Shown here: positions 37,501 to 46,580 of the stretch, one piece after another | How the letters are laid out: each line of letters starts with the position of its first letter | Numbering within the stretch: the stretch's first letter is position 1 | Assembly: GCA_026390695.1 (NCBI GenBank) | Contig: JAPLFL010000118.1 | Location: 146,063 to 210,062, forward strand | DNA length: 64,000 nt | From: Candidatus Kapaibacterium sp. | GTDB taxonomy: Bacteria; Bacteroidota; Ignavibacteria; Kapaibacteriales; UBA2268 | Direction: 5' to 3' | Translations under genes and position numbers: made by a program | The notes under the pieces: model-generated | Told to the model about the DNA's origin: nothing | Database searches by the model: none | What the model saw: the letters and a program-made list of their open reading frames with translations, nothing else

Positions 37501-38258
37501 TGTTTAACCCCAAGCGCGCAGTTCAAGCCGACACTCAGCATTTCAGGTGCATGACAAACAGAATAATAGAAGGCTTCAAGCGTTTGTCCGGTCAATGTTC
37601 TACCGCTCATGTCTGTAATTGTACCGGATATAATAACAGGTAATCGCTTTCCCGTTTCGTGGAAATACTCAGATACCGCATAGATAGCAGCTTTTGCATT
37701 TAATGTATCAAAAATTGTTTCTATCATTAAAATATCCGCTCCGCCATCAACTAATCCTTGTATCTGAGGATAGTAACCAGCAACGACCGTATCAAAATTT
37801 ACACGCCTGAAACCGGGATTATTAACATCAGGAGAGATAGAGCAGGTCTGGTTTGTTGGGCCAAGTGCTCCTGCAACAAATCGAGGTTTCTCAGGATTTA
37901 TAAGCATTGCTTCATCCGCTGCTATACGGGCAATTCTGGCAGCTTCGTAATTTATTTCATACACCAAATCTGGCATATCATAATCAATTTGCGAAATACC
38001 GTTTGCATTAAATGTGTTAGTTTCAATAATATCGGCTCCAGCAGCCAAGTATTGAGAATGAATTTCTTTGATAATATCAGGACAAGTGAGAACCAAAAGA
38101 TCATTATTTCCCTTCAAATCCTTATGGTAATTTTTAAAGCGTTCGGCTCTAAAGTCAGATTCTGTCAGCTTGTAGCGTTGAATCATGGTTCCCATCGCTC
38201 CATCAATGATGAGAATCTTTTCTCTAAGGAGTTGGGACAATTGTTGGAATTTATTCAT
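34590..38258 (-). CDS. metH: Cobalamin-dependent methionine synthase
   Basis: About 1222 residues from the ATG at 38258 ([20 protein letters not shown]); the frame opens 15 codons earlier at 38303, but those residues do not look conserved. All four modules are seen: the homocysteine domain with zinc cysteines in NCALG (~244) and GGCCGTT (~308), the pterin-binding domain, the B12 cap and B12 domain with DVHDIG (~756), and the C-terminal AdoMet activation domain ([13 protein letters not shown]). It transfers methyl from methyl-THF to homocysteine. An MTHFR fusion on the same strand further upstream supplies its substrate. No cobalamin riboswitch is evident in the ~100 bases before it. Confidence 0.97.
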   Translation of the reverse strand: MNKFQQLSQLLREKILIIDGAMGTMIQRYKLTESDFRAERFKNYHKDLKGNNDLLVLTCPDIIKEIHSQYLAAGADIIETNTFNANGISQIDYDMPDLVYEINYEAARIARIAADEAMLINPEKPRFVAGALGPTNQTCSISPDVNNPGFRRVNFDTVVAGYYPQIQGLVDGGADILMIETIFDTLNAKAAIYAVSEYFHETGKRLPVIISGTITDMSGRTLTGQTLEAFYYSVCHAPEMLSVGLNCALGVKQMRSFLSELSTLAPYFITLYPNAGLPNEFGGYDETPSMMAAEIREYAQEGFLNIVGGCCGTTPDYIKAIADVVEGIVPRHIPDIEPLMRLSGLEPLVLRHDTNFVNIGERTNVAGSINFKKLIIDEKYEQALTVARQQVENGAQVIDISMDDAMIDAESTIKMFLNYIGSDPDIARVPIMLDSSKWTVIEQGLKRIQGKGIVNSISLKEGEEAFKERARKIMQYGAAVVVMAFDEQGQASNLERKIEIASRAYRILTDEIGFEPQNIIFDPNILTIGTGIDEHADYAMDFINATKWIKINLPLAKVSGGISNLSFAFRGNNKIREAMHSVFLFHAIQAGLDMGIVNAGQLEVYEEIAPELVELCEDLIFNRRQDATERMIDYASTLKVSDKAEAKVEDWRLASVEERLKHALVKGITEFIDEDTSEAIEQYSDPLQIIEGPLMAGMDHVGELFGTGKMFLPQVVKSARVMKKSVALIIPFIEKANEGKEKKAAGKILLATVKGDVHDIGKNIVGVVLGCNNYDVIDLGVMTNCEKILAEAIRLNVDIIGLSGLITPSLDEMVHVASEMKRLGFTIPLLIGGATTSRTHTAVKIAPSYNHPVIHVLDAGKSVPVVSNILGQNKDDYVKSVKDEYSKILENYNKNLSERRILGLKESRENSLQTNWNDQQINIPKNLGVKYFIDFPTDEIRKYIDWTQFFNAWELKGKYPAILSHPDYGEEAGKLFDEANELLEHIVKNKLLRANAAIGIFPANSNGDDIEIYADEQRNSVVSVIHTLRQQNFRQKSPNLSLSDYIATRGSKADYIGAFTLTAGLGIDELVEQFKQNNDDYRAILTKALADRLAEAFAELLHQYVRKDFWGYAATESLELDDLLKESYCGIRPAIGYPSLPDLSMNETVFNLMDVPKNIGIHLTENKMMNPGASVSGLYFASPLARYFAIGKIGRDQMEDYCKRCGINMARAEKMLSHVIGY

Positions 38259-38355
38259 TATTATAATTCTATTTAATTTTGGACAAATAATAGATCTGTC
38301 CATAAAAGCTATTTATAGACGAAATAATAATGAAAGGATTTTCAGAGATTATTAT

Positions 38356-38619
38356 TTATTTAATTATCTCAAAAGCGATCAGCGCTTTGAAAGCCAGATA
38401 AACAAGAATGATAAGCAGTCCGAATAATTCAAACCAAAATGCAATTAGGTTACCCTTTTTATTTTGGAGAAATATTGATTTTTCTCCAAATAATCCACTA
38501 ATACCAAATATCACTAAGCCCGAAGGCAAGATCATTTGTGTGAAAAGCCATGCAATGCCGCACAGAATGCAGATAATATGCCAAGTTATATTTAGTTTAT
38601 TTGATAATTTTAATGACAT
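38356..38619 (-). CDS. Small two-helix membrane protein
   Basis: 87 residues with two or three hydrophobic helices (WHIICILCGIAWLFTQMILP, FWFELFGLLIILVYLAFKAL) and charged ends. Its ATG begins one base after the stop of the T9SS gene upstream (TAG, G, ATG), which argues for translational coupling and a real gene. metH follows ~97 bases later. Function unknown. Confidence 0.6.
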   Translation of the reverse strand: MSLKLSNKLNITWHIICILCGIAWLFTQMILPSGLVIFGISGLFGEKSIFLQNKKGNLIAFWFELFGLLIILVYLAFKALIAFEIIK

Positions 38620-38620
38620 C

Positions 38621-39856
38621 CTATTTCAATAGCATTAATTTAATAGACTGGGAGTGATTATTTACAGTTAATGTACAGAAATAGGCTCCTGAAGGCAACA
38701 TGTCTGCATCAAAAAAGAATTGATATTCTCCTGATTCCATCTGCTTTAATGTAATAATCTCAGCAATTAATTTTCCTGTTTCACCAACAATAGTTAGACT
38801 GACTGCTGCTTGTTGAGGAAGTACAAATTTAATTGTCGTCCTTGTTGAAAATGGATTGGGATATACTAAAAATTCATCAATTAATTGCTGATTATTTTCA
38901 GCAATTGTTTCAATTTCTTGCACGTAAGGTGCTGCTATTGAGCTTCTAAAAACATTGCCATTTTGAGTGCCAATATAAATATAACCAATTTTATCAAAAC
39001 CAAAGGAACTTATCGTGCTACCATCAAGCCCTGAGCGCAGTATTTCCCAAGTATCACCTTCATCTGTAGAGGCGAAAACACCATTATTCTCCGTTCCGAC
39101 AAAAAGCAAATTATTTATATTAATGCCAATAGCCTGAATATGATTATTATTGAAATCCACATCTATAGCAGACCAAGAAGCGGCTGCATCATCTGATTTG
39201 TACAAATGTATGTCAGAAGCAGCAAATAAAGTACCATCGGCATTGATGGCAATTTTCTTTATTTCATCGCTTATAATCTCAGATTTTATTGTAATCCAGC
39301 TCTCACCCTTATCTGTTGATTTTATTATTCCTGATTTATCACCTAAGAAAATATTTCCATTACTATCCAAGGCAAGTGAACTTCCCCTAAAGCCTGCAGT
39401 TGCTTTATATATGAGCTTCCATGTATCTCCGCTATTTGTTGAACGATAGAGCAGATCATCGTTTGCAGCATAAAGAGAAGCATCTTTATCAAAAACTATA
39501 GACTCGATATTTCGGCATAAACCTGTATTTGCAGCTATCCAATCGTAGTTATTATTCTCTGCCCTGATAACACCGGTAGTAGCCGTGGCAGTAAATAGTT
39601 TGTTGTTAATAACTTCAATTGCATTATAACCGACACCTGTCATACGTGGCGAAACACGCTCCCAGTGTGACATATTGCTGTTAAAATGAAAGATACCATC
39701 ATAACAACCAACAATGATATTAGTTTTATCAGTAAACGCAAAACAGGAAATAGAATAACCGAGATTTCCCGGTACCTGCTCCCAGTAATCCTTGGAATGA
39801 AGCTGCAATTGCAGGATCGGAAGAATTAGTCCAATATATAAAGATATTCTTTTCAT
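38621..39856 (-). CDS. Secreted Asp-box beta-propeller protein with T9SS sorting domain
   Basis: 411 residues. A signal peptide (LYIGLILPILQLQLHS) precedes a single beta-propeller-like domain with repeated Asp-box motifs (RSTNSGDTWKLI, KSTDKGESWITI, ASTDEGDTWEIL), a linker from residue ~325, and a T9SS sorting domain (FLVYPNPFSTRTTIKFVLP to IKLMLLK). It is a compact relative of the large proteins at 46581-53294. It lies between an MTHFR-type gene and a tiny membrane protein gene, all on one strand. Function unknown; ligand binding on the cell surface is the usual guess. Confidence 0.83.
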   Translation of the reverse strand: MKRISLYIGLILPILQLQLHSKDYWEQVPGNLGYSISCFAFTDKTNIIVGCYDGIFHFNSNMSHWERVSPRMTGVGYNAIEVINNKLFTATATTGVIRAENNNYDWIAANTGLCRNIESIVFDKDASLYAANDDLLYRSTNSGDTWKLIYKATAGFRGSSLALDSNGNIFLGDKSGIIKSTDKGESWITIKSEIISDEIKKIAINADGTLFAASDIHLYKSDDAAASWSAIDVDFNNNHIQAIGININNLLFVGTENNGVFASTDEGDTWEILRSGLDGSTISSFGFDKIGYIYIGTQNGNVFRSSIAAPYVQEIETIAENNQQLIDEFLVYPNPFSTRTTIKFVLPQQAAVSLTIVGETGKLIAEIITLKQMESGEYQFFFDADMLPSGAYFCTLTVNNHSQSIKLMLLK

Positions 39857-39908
39857 CTTTTTCTCTTAAAATTTATTAAAACAAAAAGTATAAAGTATCA
39901 TCATTACC

Positions 39909-41756
39909 TTAATAAAGTTTTACCCCGTCGAGCACGTCAATAACAGACTGGACGCGCCCAAATGGAGCAGAAATTTGTAAACCGTTAATTTTACCTAAAA
40001 GTTCACCGATTATCTCGCGAGCTATCTCAATGCCTTCTTTCAGACTTGCTTCCTTTGAATTTTGATATTTCTTCAATCTGTTCATGATTTTATCTGGCAC
40101 ATTGCAACCGGGAACTTCATTGTTCATAAATTCGGCATTACGCAATGAGACCAGAGGCCAGATACCGGCAATTATAGGGATATTAATATGCTGAATTCTA
40201 CTCAAAAAATTCTCAAAAACTGCAACATCAAAAACAGGTTGCGTTACTATATATTCAGCTCCTGCATCTACTTTCCAGTCAAGACGGCGAATTTCCTCAT
40301 CAAGGTTGATTGCCCCTGGATTGGCTCCTACTCCAACAAAGAAGGCAGAAGGTTTACCGATCGGATTACCTGCAATGTCCATTCCATGATTTAATCTAAA
40401 TAATATATTAGTCAATCCGATTGCATCAACATCAAAAACTGCTGTAGCGTCAGGATAGTTGCCTAATTTCGGCGGATCACCTGTAATTGCAAGAATATTC
40501 TTTAAACCGAGAGCAAAAGCACCTAATAAGTCAGACTGAATGCCAATTACATTACGATCACGACAAACATAATGTAAAACCGTTTCGATACCGACTTCAC
40601 GCTGTAACTGTACAGCCAGAGCCAATGCCGACATTCTTGCGCTTGCTCTTGGGCCGTCAGGTATATTAATTACATCAATGCCATAATGGTGCATTTCCCG
40701 TGCTTTTTCAATTTCCTTTTCCGCGGAAACACCATGCGGAGCAAGCAATTCAACAAATTTAACTATATGACCATCCTTGATACGTCGCGCTAATCGTGAT
40801 TTTTTCTCAGTCGGCATGACTTGTACATCTAAAATTTCATTGACTTGTACTATCTTGAATTTCTTTTTGCTGTTCTCAGGGTTTAAAGCATTTAACATAT
40901 TTCGCATACGCTTAATATGCTCCGGGCCTGTACCACAGCAACCTCCAATGACATTGGCTCCTGTTTGTACAAAATGTTTTGCGTATTCACCCAAATATTC
41001 TGGTGAAGTTAAATAAATATTTCTACCATCAATATTCTTGGGTTTCCCCGCATTAGGCATAACTGCAAGTGGGAGATCGGTGTGCTTACGGGCTGCTTCA
41101 AGCCAGTTTAACATAATCTGTGGTCCGACGGTGCAATTGATACCAATCACATCCGCACCAGACATTTCGAGATCTTTGACTAAAACTTCGGGGCTTGCAC
41201 CTGTCAATGATGTGGCATCGTCATTTATAGTTAATAATGCAATCACAGGAAGTGAGCATATTTCGCGAGCTGCTGCTACTGCTTGTTTTAGTTCTTCAGC
41301 ATAAATGAAAGTTTCAAAAATGAACAGGTCAACTCCTCCATCTATCAATCCGCGCATCTGTTCCTGAAAATAAGCACGGGCTTCTGATGTGGAAATTGGC
41401 CCTAATGGTTCAATTTGTACACCAAGAGGTCCGATTGACCCAGCAACATAAGTCTCATTACCCGCAGCCTGACGAGCTATTTTTGCTCCGTTCAAATTAA
41501 TTTCATATAATTTATCATCAAGCTGATGTTTTTTTAATTTAAAACGATTGGCTGCATAAGTATTGGTTTCAATAACGTCAGCACCGGCTTCTATGTAATC
41601 TTTGTGGACTTTAAGAATAATATCGGAGTTAGTTAAATTTACTTCCTCATAACAGCGATTAATGAAAAAACCGCGACTATACAGCTCAGTACCCATTCCT
41701 CCATCGAAAAGTATCGTCTTTGTGCTTAGCGCTGATAAAAAATCTTTTATTGCCAT
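39909..41756 (-). CDS. Bifunctional homocysteine S-methyltransferase/methylenetetrahydrofolate reductase
   Basis: 615 residues. Residues 1-~290 are a homocysteine methyltransferase domain (FDGGMGTELYSRG, zinc cysteines in GINCTVGP and GGCCGTGPEH). Residues ~320-600 are an MTHFR barrel that makes 5-methyl-THF from methylene-THF using a flavin (LAITGDPPKLGNYP, YIVTQPVFDV). Fusions of this layout occur in B. subtilis YitJ and many others. Here it lies upstream of metH on the same strand, so the pair can carry out methyl-group supply and transfer; the methyltransferase domain would provide a B12-independent or alternative donor route. Confidence 0.94.
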   Translation of the reverse strand: MAIKDFLSALSTKTILFDGGMGTELYSRGFFINRCYEEVNLTNSDIILKVHKDYIEAGADVIETNTYAANRFKLKKHQLDDKLYEINLNGAKIARQAAGNETYVAGSIGPLGVQIEPLGPISTSEARAYFQEQMRGLIDGGVDLFIFETFIYAEELKQAVAAAREICSLPVIALLTINDDATSLTGASPEVLVKDLEMSGADVIGINCTVGPQIMLNWLEAARKHTDLPLAVMPNAGKPKNIDGRNIYLTSPEYLGEYAKHFVQTGANVIGGCCGTGPEHIKRMRNMLNALNPENSKKKFKIVQVNEILDVQVMPTEKKSRLARRIKDGHIVKFVELLAPHGVSAEKEIEKAREMHHYGIDVINIPDGPRASARMSALALAVQLQREVGIETVLHYVCRDRNVIGIQSDLLGAFALGLKNILAITGDPPKLGNYPDATAVFDVDAIGLTNILFRLNHGMDIAGNPIGKPSAFFVGVGANPGAINLDEEIRRLDWKVDAGAEYIVTQPVFDVAVFENFLSRIQHINIPIIAGIWPLVSLRNAEFMNNEVPGCNVPDKIMNRLKKYQNSKEASLKEGIEIAREIIGELLGKINGLQISAPFGRVQSVIDVLDGVKLY

Positions 41757-41872
41757 TTATTCCTCGAATACATGATTAGCCGCTTTTATTCTATAATTAA
41801 CGAACAAAATTATTATATTTGCATTTTATTTTTGATTATAATCGCATTTTGACGACGAATTAAATAAAGATA

Positions 41873-43321
41873 ATGTGTAAAAATATACAAAAACATCAAA
41901 ATATACTTATAACTTTAATGTCAAAATATTTAAGAGCGTTCTCAGTTTTTGTAATTGCTGTATTTATATTAAACAATTCTCTGCTTTCTGCTCCCAGTCG
42001 TTATGTTCAAGTAAAAGCAAAAGCTGGAGATGCTATTTCTAAATTATTAGTTAAGTATAAACTTCCGGCTGATGACTTCTACAGCGAAAAATTTGTTGAG
42101 TTAAATGAAAATAATCTTGATAAAAATAATGGATTAATTAAAGGAAAAATATATAATCTTCCTATTAAAATTCTTAAAATGAGCCCTAAAGGCGTAGCTA
42201 CTACACTTAAAACAAAGAATAAAGAAAAAGTAATAACTGTAGAAGATTACAACAAACTGCTCGAAAAAATCGGGTTAAAGCCTAAAGGCAAAGGATTAAA
42301 AACAGAATTATGGATACCTCTGAAACAGGTTCAGGTGCAGAGTGAGCCAGTAGTAACTGAGATTATAGCCCCAAAAAAGAAAAGTTACAAAAAAGAAATA
42401 TTAACTGACAATTCAGATGAGAAGTCAAATGAAGGCTTAATAGATAATGAAAATATATCAGAACATAAATCTTCCAAGAAGCAAAAAAAGAGTAAAATTG
42501 GGAAAGAAAATTTACCTAAAAATGGCATCTATCCTATTTTTGGTAAAGAATTAGAAAAAGTGATTCCTATTTCGAGTGCTTTAAAAGGGAATATTTATTA
42601 TCTTATATCTGGGCATGGCGGCCCGGATCCAGGTGCTATCGGCAATAGAAGCGGACATGATTTGTGGGAACATGAATATGCTTATGACGTTATTTTAAGA
42701 TTAGGCAGGAAAATCATCGAAAACGGCGGGCAGGTCTATTTTATTGTCCAAGATGCCGAAGATGGAATTAGAGACGGACAATATCTTATAGGCAATGGGA
42801 GCGAGAAGTTGCTTAATGGAGATTCAATTTCCGAAGTACAGAAAATTAGATTACGCCAGAGGACTAATCTTATAAATAACCTTGTTCAAAAGAATAAAGC
42901 CAGAGCTAAAAGTCAGCAGGCTGTCGAAATTCATCTTGATTCCAGAATTACAAATGAGAGAATTGATATATTTTTCTATTTTAAACAAGGTAATGATCGC
43001 GGAGAAAGTTTAGCCAATACTTTGCAAAAAGTTGTAAAGATTAAATATGATAAAAATCAGCCAGGACGTGGCTATCACGGCACGGTTACAACTCGGAATT
43101 TATTTATGCTTCGTGAAACAAGCCTGCCTTTCGTCTTTATCGAACTTGGGAATATAAAAAATCCGAATGATCAATATAGATTTGTTGATAAAAATAACAG
43201 ACAAGCAATTGGAAACTGGCTCTGTGACGGACTTATCGAAGCAGCTAAGACCCAGAAATCAAAATTAAAAAAAGATTTAGTTAAGCTGAAGAAGATTACC
43301 AAAAAGAGTAATAATCAATAA
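41873..43321 (+). CDS. N-acetylmuramoyl-L-alanine amidase (Amidase_3) with LysM-like N-terminus
   Basis: 482 residues. A signal/anchor at ~15-43 (a second start at 41918 is possible) is followed by a LysM-like segment (YVQVKAKAGDAISKLLVKY), a long polar Lys/Glu-rich linker, and an Amidase_3 domain from ~235. Zinc ligands are His248 in SGHGGPDPG, a Glu in WEHEYAY (~266) and His354 in EIHLDS; the catalytic Glu is ~424 in FIELGNIKNP. It cleaves the peptide from peptidoglycan in the periplasm, as in cell separation or turnover. It is divergent from the MTHFR fusion gene. Confidence 0.9.
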   Translation: MCKNIQKHQNILITLMSKYLRAFSVFVIAVFILNNSLLSAPSRYVQVKAKAGDAISKLLVKYKLPADDFYSEKFVELNENNLDKNNGLIKGKIYNLPIKILKMSPKGVATTLKTKNKEKVITVEDYNKLLEKIGLKPKGKGLKTELWIPLKQVQVQSEPVVTEIIAPKKKSYKKEILTDNSDEKSNEGLIDNENISEHKSSKKQKKSKIGKENLPKNGIYPIFGKELEKVIPISSALKGNIYYLISGHGGPDPGAIGNRSGHDLWEHEYAYDVILRLGRKIIENGGQVYFIVQDAEDGIRDGQYLIGNGSEKLLNGDSISEVQKIRLRQRTNLINNLVQKNKARAKSQQAVEIHLDSRITNERIDIFFYFKQGNDRGESLANTLQKVVKIKYDKNQPGRGYHGTVTTRNLFMLRETSLPFVFIELGNIKNPNDQYRFVDKNNRQAIGNWLCDGLIEAAKTQKSKLKKDLVKLKKITKKSNNQ

Positions 43322-43391
43322 TGTTTGCAAAATTGTTTTTTTATTCTTAAATTTGTTAGTTAAAATCATTTAAGAAGTTATTGTTAGAAAT

Positions 43392-44267
43392 ATGTCGATT
43401 ATCGAATCACTATTAGAAACGCAGGAATTTGCAACCCTACCGCCTGTAGCTGCTAAACTGCTAAATATATTACATAACGATAACGTAAACGTAAAAGACA
43501 TTGCTGTTATTATTGAAACGGATCCCTCTCTAACGCTGAAGTTGCTTAGAGTGGCTAATTCACCACTTTACGCTACAAGAACGGAAATTAATTCCATTAG
43601 TCAGGCTGTTGTCACACTGGGCTTAAATCGTATTTCCAATATTGTGCTTGGAGTTTCCATATTTTCTCGGTTTTTATTACGTGCCCATAGCAATATTGCT
43701 GAACTGATGCAGAAATTTTGGTGGCATTCCTCATGTACCGGTATGGTAGCCAAATCTTTAGCTCATAAAATAAAGAAAAATTATAAAGAAACTGAATTTA
43801 TCGGTGGCTTGGTGCATGATATTGGTAAACTTGCAATGTTGCAGTTTGACGCTCAAAAATATAAAAGTGTAGTTGATCTGGTCGTTGCCGGTTCAATGGA
43901 TGTTGAAGCCGAGCAAAAGATTTTTGGTATTTCTCATACCGAGGTTGGAATGGAAATAGCAAAACTCTGGAAATTGCCTGATGAAATGACTACAATAATT
44001 ACAAATCACACTCATCCTGCCGAAGCTAAAACAAGTAAGGATTTAGTTGCTGTAGTAAGATTAGCAGACGTTTTATGCGAAATGTGGGGTGCTGATTTTT
44101 ATGAAGGATTTCGTGCAGTTGATATCGAGCAAGAGGAATCATGGAAGGTTTTGTGCGCAACTTTTGTTGAATTAAATAACATGGATGTAGAGCAGTTCAC
44201 ATTTGAGTTAGAAACAGAATTCCGCCGTTCGACTGATTTTTTAAACTTAATGGTGAGCGATAAGTAA
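43392..44267 (+). CDS. HDOD domain protein
   Basis: 291 residues, almost entirely one HDOD domain (LPPVAAKLLNILHNDNVNVK, ETDPSLTLKLLRVANSPLY, SQAVVTLGLNRISNIVLGVS, IGGLVHDIGKLAMLQF). HDOD proteins are signalling modules related to HD hydrolases; here a VHDIGK-like stretch is kept. Most family members lack demonstrated catalysis and act as regulatory scaffolds. It follows the amidase by 70 bases on the same strand and converges with waaA. Output unknown. Confidence 0.9.
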   Translation: MSIIESLLETQEFATLPPVAAKLLNILHNDNVNVKDIAVIIETDPSLTLKLLRVANSPLYATRTEINSISQAVVTLGLNRISNIVLGVSIFSRFLLRAHSNIAELMQKFWWHSSCTGMVAKSLAHKIKKNYKETEFIGGLVHDIGKLAMLQFDAQKYKSVVDLVVAGSMDVEAEQKIFGISHTEVGMEIAKLWKLPDEMTTIITNHTHPAEAKTSKDLVAVVRLADVLCEMWGADFYEGFRAVDIEQEESWKVLCATFVELNNMDVEQFTFELETEFRRSTDFLNLMVSDK

Positions 44268-44269
44268 TT

Positions 44270-45562
44270 TTAAACTAAATTTTTAGAAATTTCTTGTAAA
44301 AATAAATGGGCTATGTATTTTGCGTAGCCTTTTCCATTTTTAATGACCACAGCAGCCAATTTTGCATTATCAATTGTTTCGGGATCATTTTCAAGTACAT
44401 CAATCATCCATTGCTTAAATTCATTATCGTTGGAGATGGCTCTAAGTGCAGATATCCGCTCAAAATGAATTGCATCCGTTGAATTATAGTAATCTTTGCC
44501 GCAAGCAAGCGGTATCCCATAACCAGCGGGTTCGGCTACACTATGAATACCCGCACCAAAAGCCCCGCCTATATATGCTCCATCTGCAATTGCATATAAT
44601 TTTAATAAATGGCCTATACTATCAACAATTAAATGAGATTCCTTAAGGATGAGCTTCTGAATCGAGGCTTCAGAAGCAAGATATTGACTCAAAGTGAACG
44701 CAGAATCTAATTTTGATTGCAGTGATAAAATATGACTAATTGTAGGTTCATGCGGCACGAAAATGAATTTTATTTTTTGTTGTAGTTTATTGTCTAAATT
44801 GTTCCATGCCTCGATTGCAAGCGATTCATCAGGCTCCCAAGAGCTGCCGAGTACTATTACAACGGTTCCGTCAGGATAATATCCTTTATTGATTATAGGC
44901 TCAGTGCGAGCTTGATCAACCTTTTGTAAGATTCTGTCATAACGTGTATCAAAGCCAGTTTCAACATGCAATACCGGAAGTGCTTTAAAATATTTTGTAT
45001 GCTCTTCGCTTGTTGTGAAAATATTATTAAATAAATTGAAAACTCGTTTATAGTAGAAATTTAAAATTGTGGGTATTTTCCCATTTTTACCGGGAATAGT
45101 AGCACAGATTAACCATAAAGGAATATTCCTGATATTAAGCTCTGAAAGCGTATTAAGCCATAACTCATATCGAACAAATATAGCAAAATCCGGTTGAACC
45201 TTATCAAGAAAATATCGAATATTTCGCTTTGAATCAATGGGCAAATAGAGCTTGTAATCTGCATTTTTATAATTTTTTTGAGTTTCAAAACCCGAAGGTG
45301 AAAAAAATGATACAAGAATACAAATTTCAGGTTTTTCGGTTTTGATTTGTTCAATCACTGGTTTGATTTGTTCGAACTCACCCATTGAAGAAACATGAAT
45401 CCATAATCGGAATGATGATTTGTTCTTCAATTCTTTTTGATCCAAAAGCTGCTTCCATTGCGTTTGTCTGGAATTATACTTCTTATTGAATAATCTCAGA
45501 AAAAAGCCTAAAATATTTATTAATGGAATAAATATTATGTTATATATAAACGGAAGGATCAT
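44270..45562 (-). CDS. waaA: 3-deoxy-D-manno-octulosonic acid transferase
   Basis: 430 residues. An N-terminal membrane anchor and a GT-B fold (GT30) that adds Kdo to lipid A at the inner face of the inner membrane. The catalytic glutamate is Glu62 in SSMGEFEQ, followed by SFFSPSGFE, and in the C-terminal half VLGSSWEPDE and VAEPAGYGIPLACG. It shows that the organism makes Kdo-containing lipopolysaccharide. Its start overlaps the tsaD stop by four bases (ATGA). Confidence 0.94.
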   Translation of the reverse strand: MILPFIYNIIFIPLINILGFFLRLFNKKYNSRQTQWKQLLDQKELKNKSSFRLWIHVSSMGEFEQIKPVIEQIKTEKPEICILVSFFSPSGFETQKNYKNADYKLYLPIDSKRNIRYFLDKVQPDFAIFVRYELWLNTLSELNIRNIPLWLICATIPGKNGKIPTILNFYYKRVFNLFNNIFTTSEEHTKYFKALPVLHVETGFDTRYDRILQKVDQARTEPIINKGYYPDGTVVIVLGSSWEPDESLAIEAWNNLDNKLQQKIKFIFVPHEPTISHILSLQSKLDSAFTLSQYLASEASIQKLILKESHLIVDSIGHLLKLYAIADGAYIGGAFGAGIHSVAEPAGYGIPLACGKDYYNSTDAIHFERISALRAISNDNEFKQWMIDVLENDPETIDNAKLAAVVIKNGKGYAKYIAHLFLQEISKNLV

Positions 45563-46578
45563 TGATTTTTACGTAAACGTATCGATGTTGGATTAACAGT
45601 AAAAGTTAAATCATGGAAATTCTGGTTATCCGATAATAATTTTTTTTCTGCAATGAATCCGATCATTGCTGCATTATCCATGCAAAGACTAAGTTCAGGA
45701 GCGACAAATTTGAATTTATGTTCTCCACAGGCACTTCTCATTTTACTTCTCAATCGAGAATTTGCAGAAACTCCACCACTGACTATCAGCGTTTTATATC
45801 CAAGATTGACAACGGCATCAATGGATTTTTTTACAAGCACATCCACAATTGCTTCCTGCACAGATGCCGCAATATTTGCTAACATGACCTCAGGTATCCC
45901 ATCACTGAAATACTTTGCAATAAAATATCTGACAGATGTTTTTAATCCGCTGAAACTGAAATTGTAATCGCCGCTATTGATCATCGATCTGGGAAATGTA
46001 TAGGCTGATGGGTTTGCATTTTTTGCTAATTTATCTATTTGTGGCCCGCCGGGATAGGGCAGTCCTAACATTTTTGCTGTTTTGTCGAATGCTTCACCTG
46101 CTGCATCATCTTTAGTAAGTCCGAGTATTAAATATTCATTATAAGATTTGACATCAAAAATTATGGTATGACCGCCACTTACAACAAGTGAAATAAATGG
46201 GAACTTCACGGAACTATCCTGCAAACATCCTGAATAGAGGTGCCCTTCGATATGATTAACTGGTACAAGTGGTAAATTATATTTTAAAGATAATCCTTTT
46301 GCAAAATTTGAGCCAACAATCAGTGATCCAACCAAGCCAGGAGCCGAAGTTACAGCAAGTGCATCAATGTCATTAATAGTTAAATTGGCTAATTTTAGCG
46401 CATCTTCCACTATTTCGCTTATGGCTTCTAAATGCGCACGGGAAGCAAGTTCCGGAACAACACCACCGAATTTTGAATGGAAATACTGGGATGAAATTAG
46501 GTTGCTTAAAGCTTTGCTGTCTGCAATCACTGCAGCAGAAGTCTCATCGCAAGATGATTCGATTGCAAGTATTTTCAT
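45559..46578 (-). CDS. tsaD: tRNA N6-adenosine threonylcarbamoyltransferase
   Basis: 339 residues. Transfers the threonylcarbamoyl group to A37 of ANN-reading tRNAs, with TsaB and TsaE. The N-terminal LAIESSCDETSAAV, the metal-binding His109 and His113 in VNHIEGH, SGGHTII and the C-terminal SGGVSANSRLR are all family hallmarks; length is normal. It starts two bases after the T9SS gene's stop (46581) and overlaps waaA by four bases, so the three read as one unit, an unusual placement of a large secreted protein in front of core genes. Confidence 0.97.
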   Translation of the reverse strand: MKILAIESSCDETSAAVIADSKALSNLISSQYFHSKFGGVVPELASRAHLEAISEIVEDALKLANLTINDIDALAVTSAPGLVGSLIVGSNFAKGLSLKYNLPLVPVNHIEGHLYSGCLQDSSVKFPFISLVVSGGHTIIFDVKSYNEYLILGLTKDDAAGEAFDKTAKMLGLPYPGGPQIDKLAKNANPSAYTFPRSMINSGDYNFSFSGLKTSVRYFIAKYFSDGIPEVMLANIAASVQEAIVDVLVKKSIDAVVNLGYKTLIVSGGVSANSRLRSKMRSACGEHKFKFVAPELSLCMDNAAMIGFIAEKKLLSDNQNFHDLTFTVNPTSIRLRKNQ

Positions 46579-46580
46579 AT

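Noticed and set aside
37758..38276. 172-codon plus-strand open frame
   Set aside because: Lies entirely antisense to the conserved N-terminal domain of metH; a shadow of the real gene.
38259..38355. Cobalamin or SAM riboswitch before metH
   Set aside because: The spacer is only ~100 bases, AT-rich, and lacks the conserved B12-box or SAM-I core that I would recognise.
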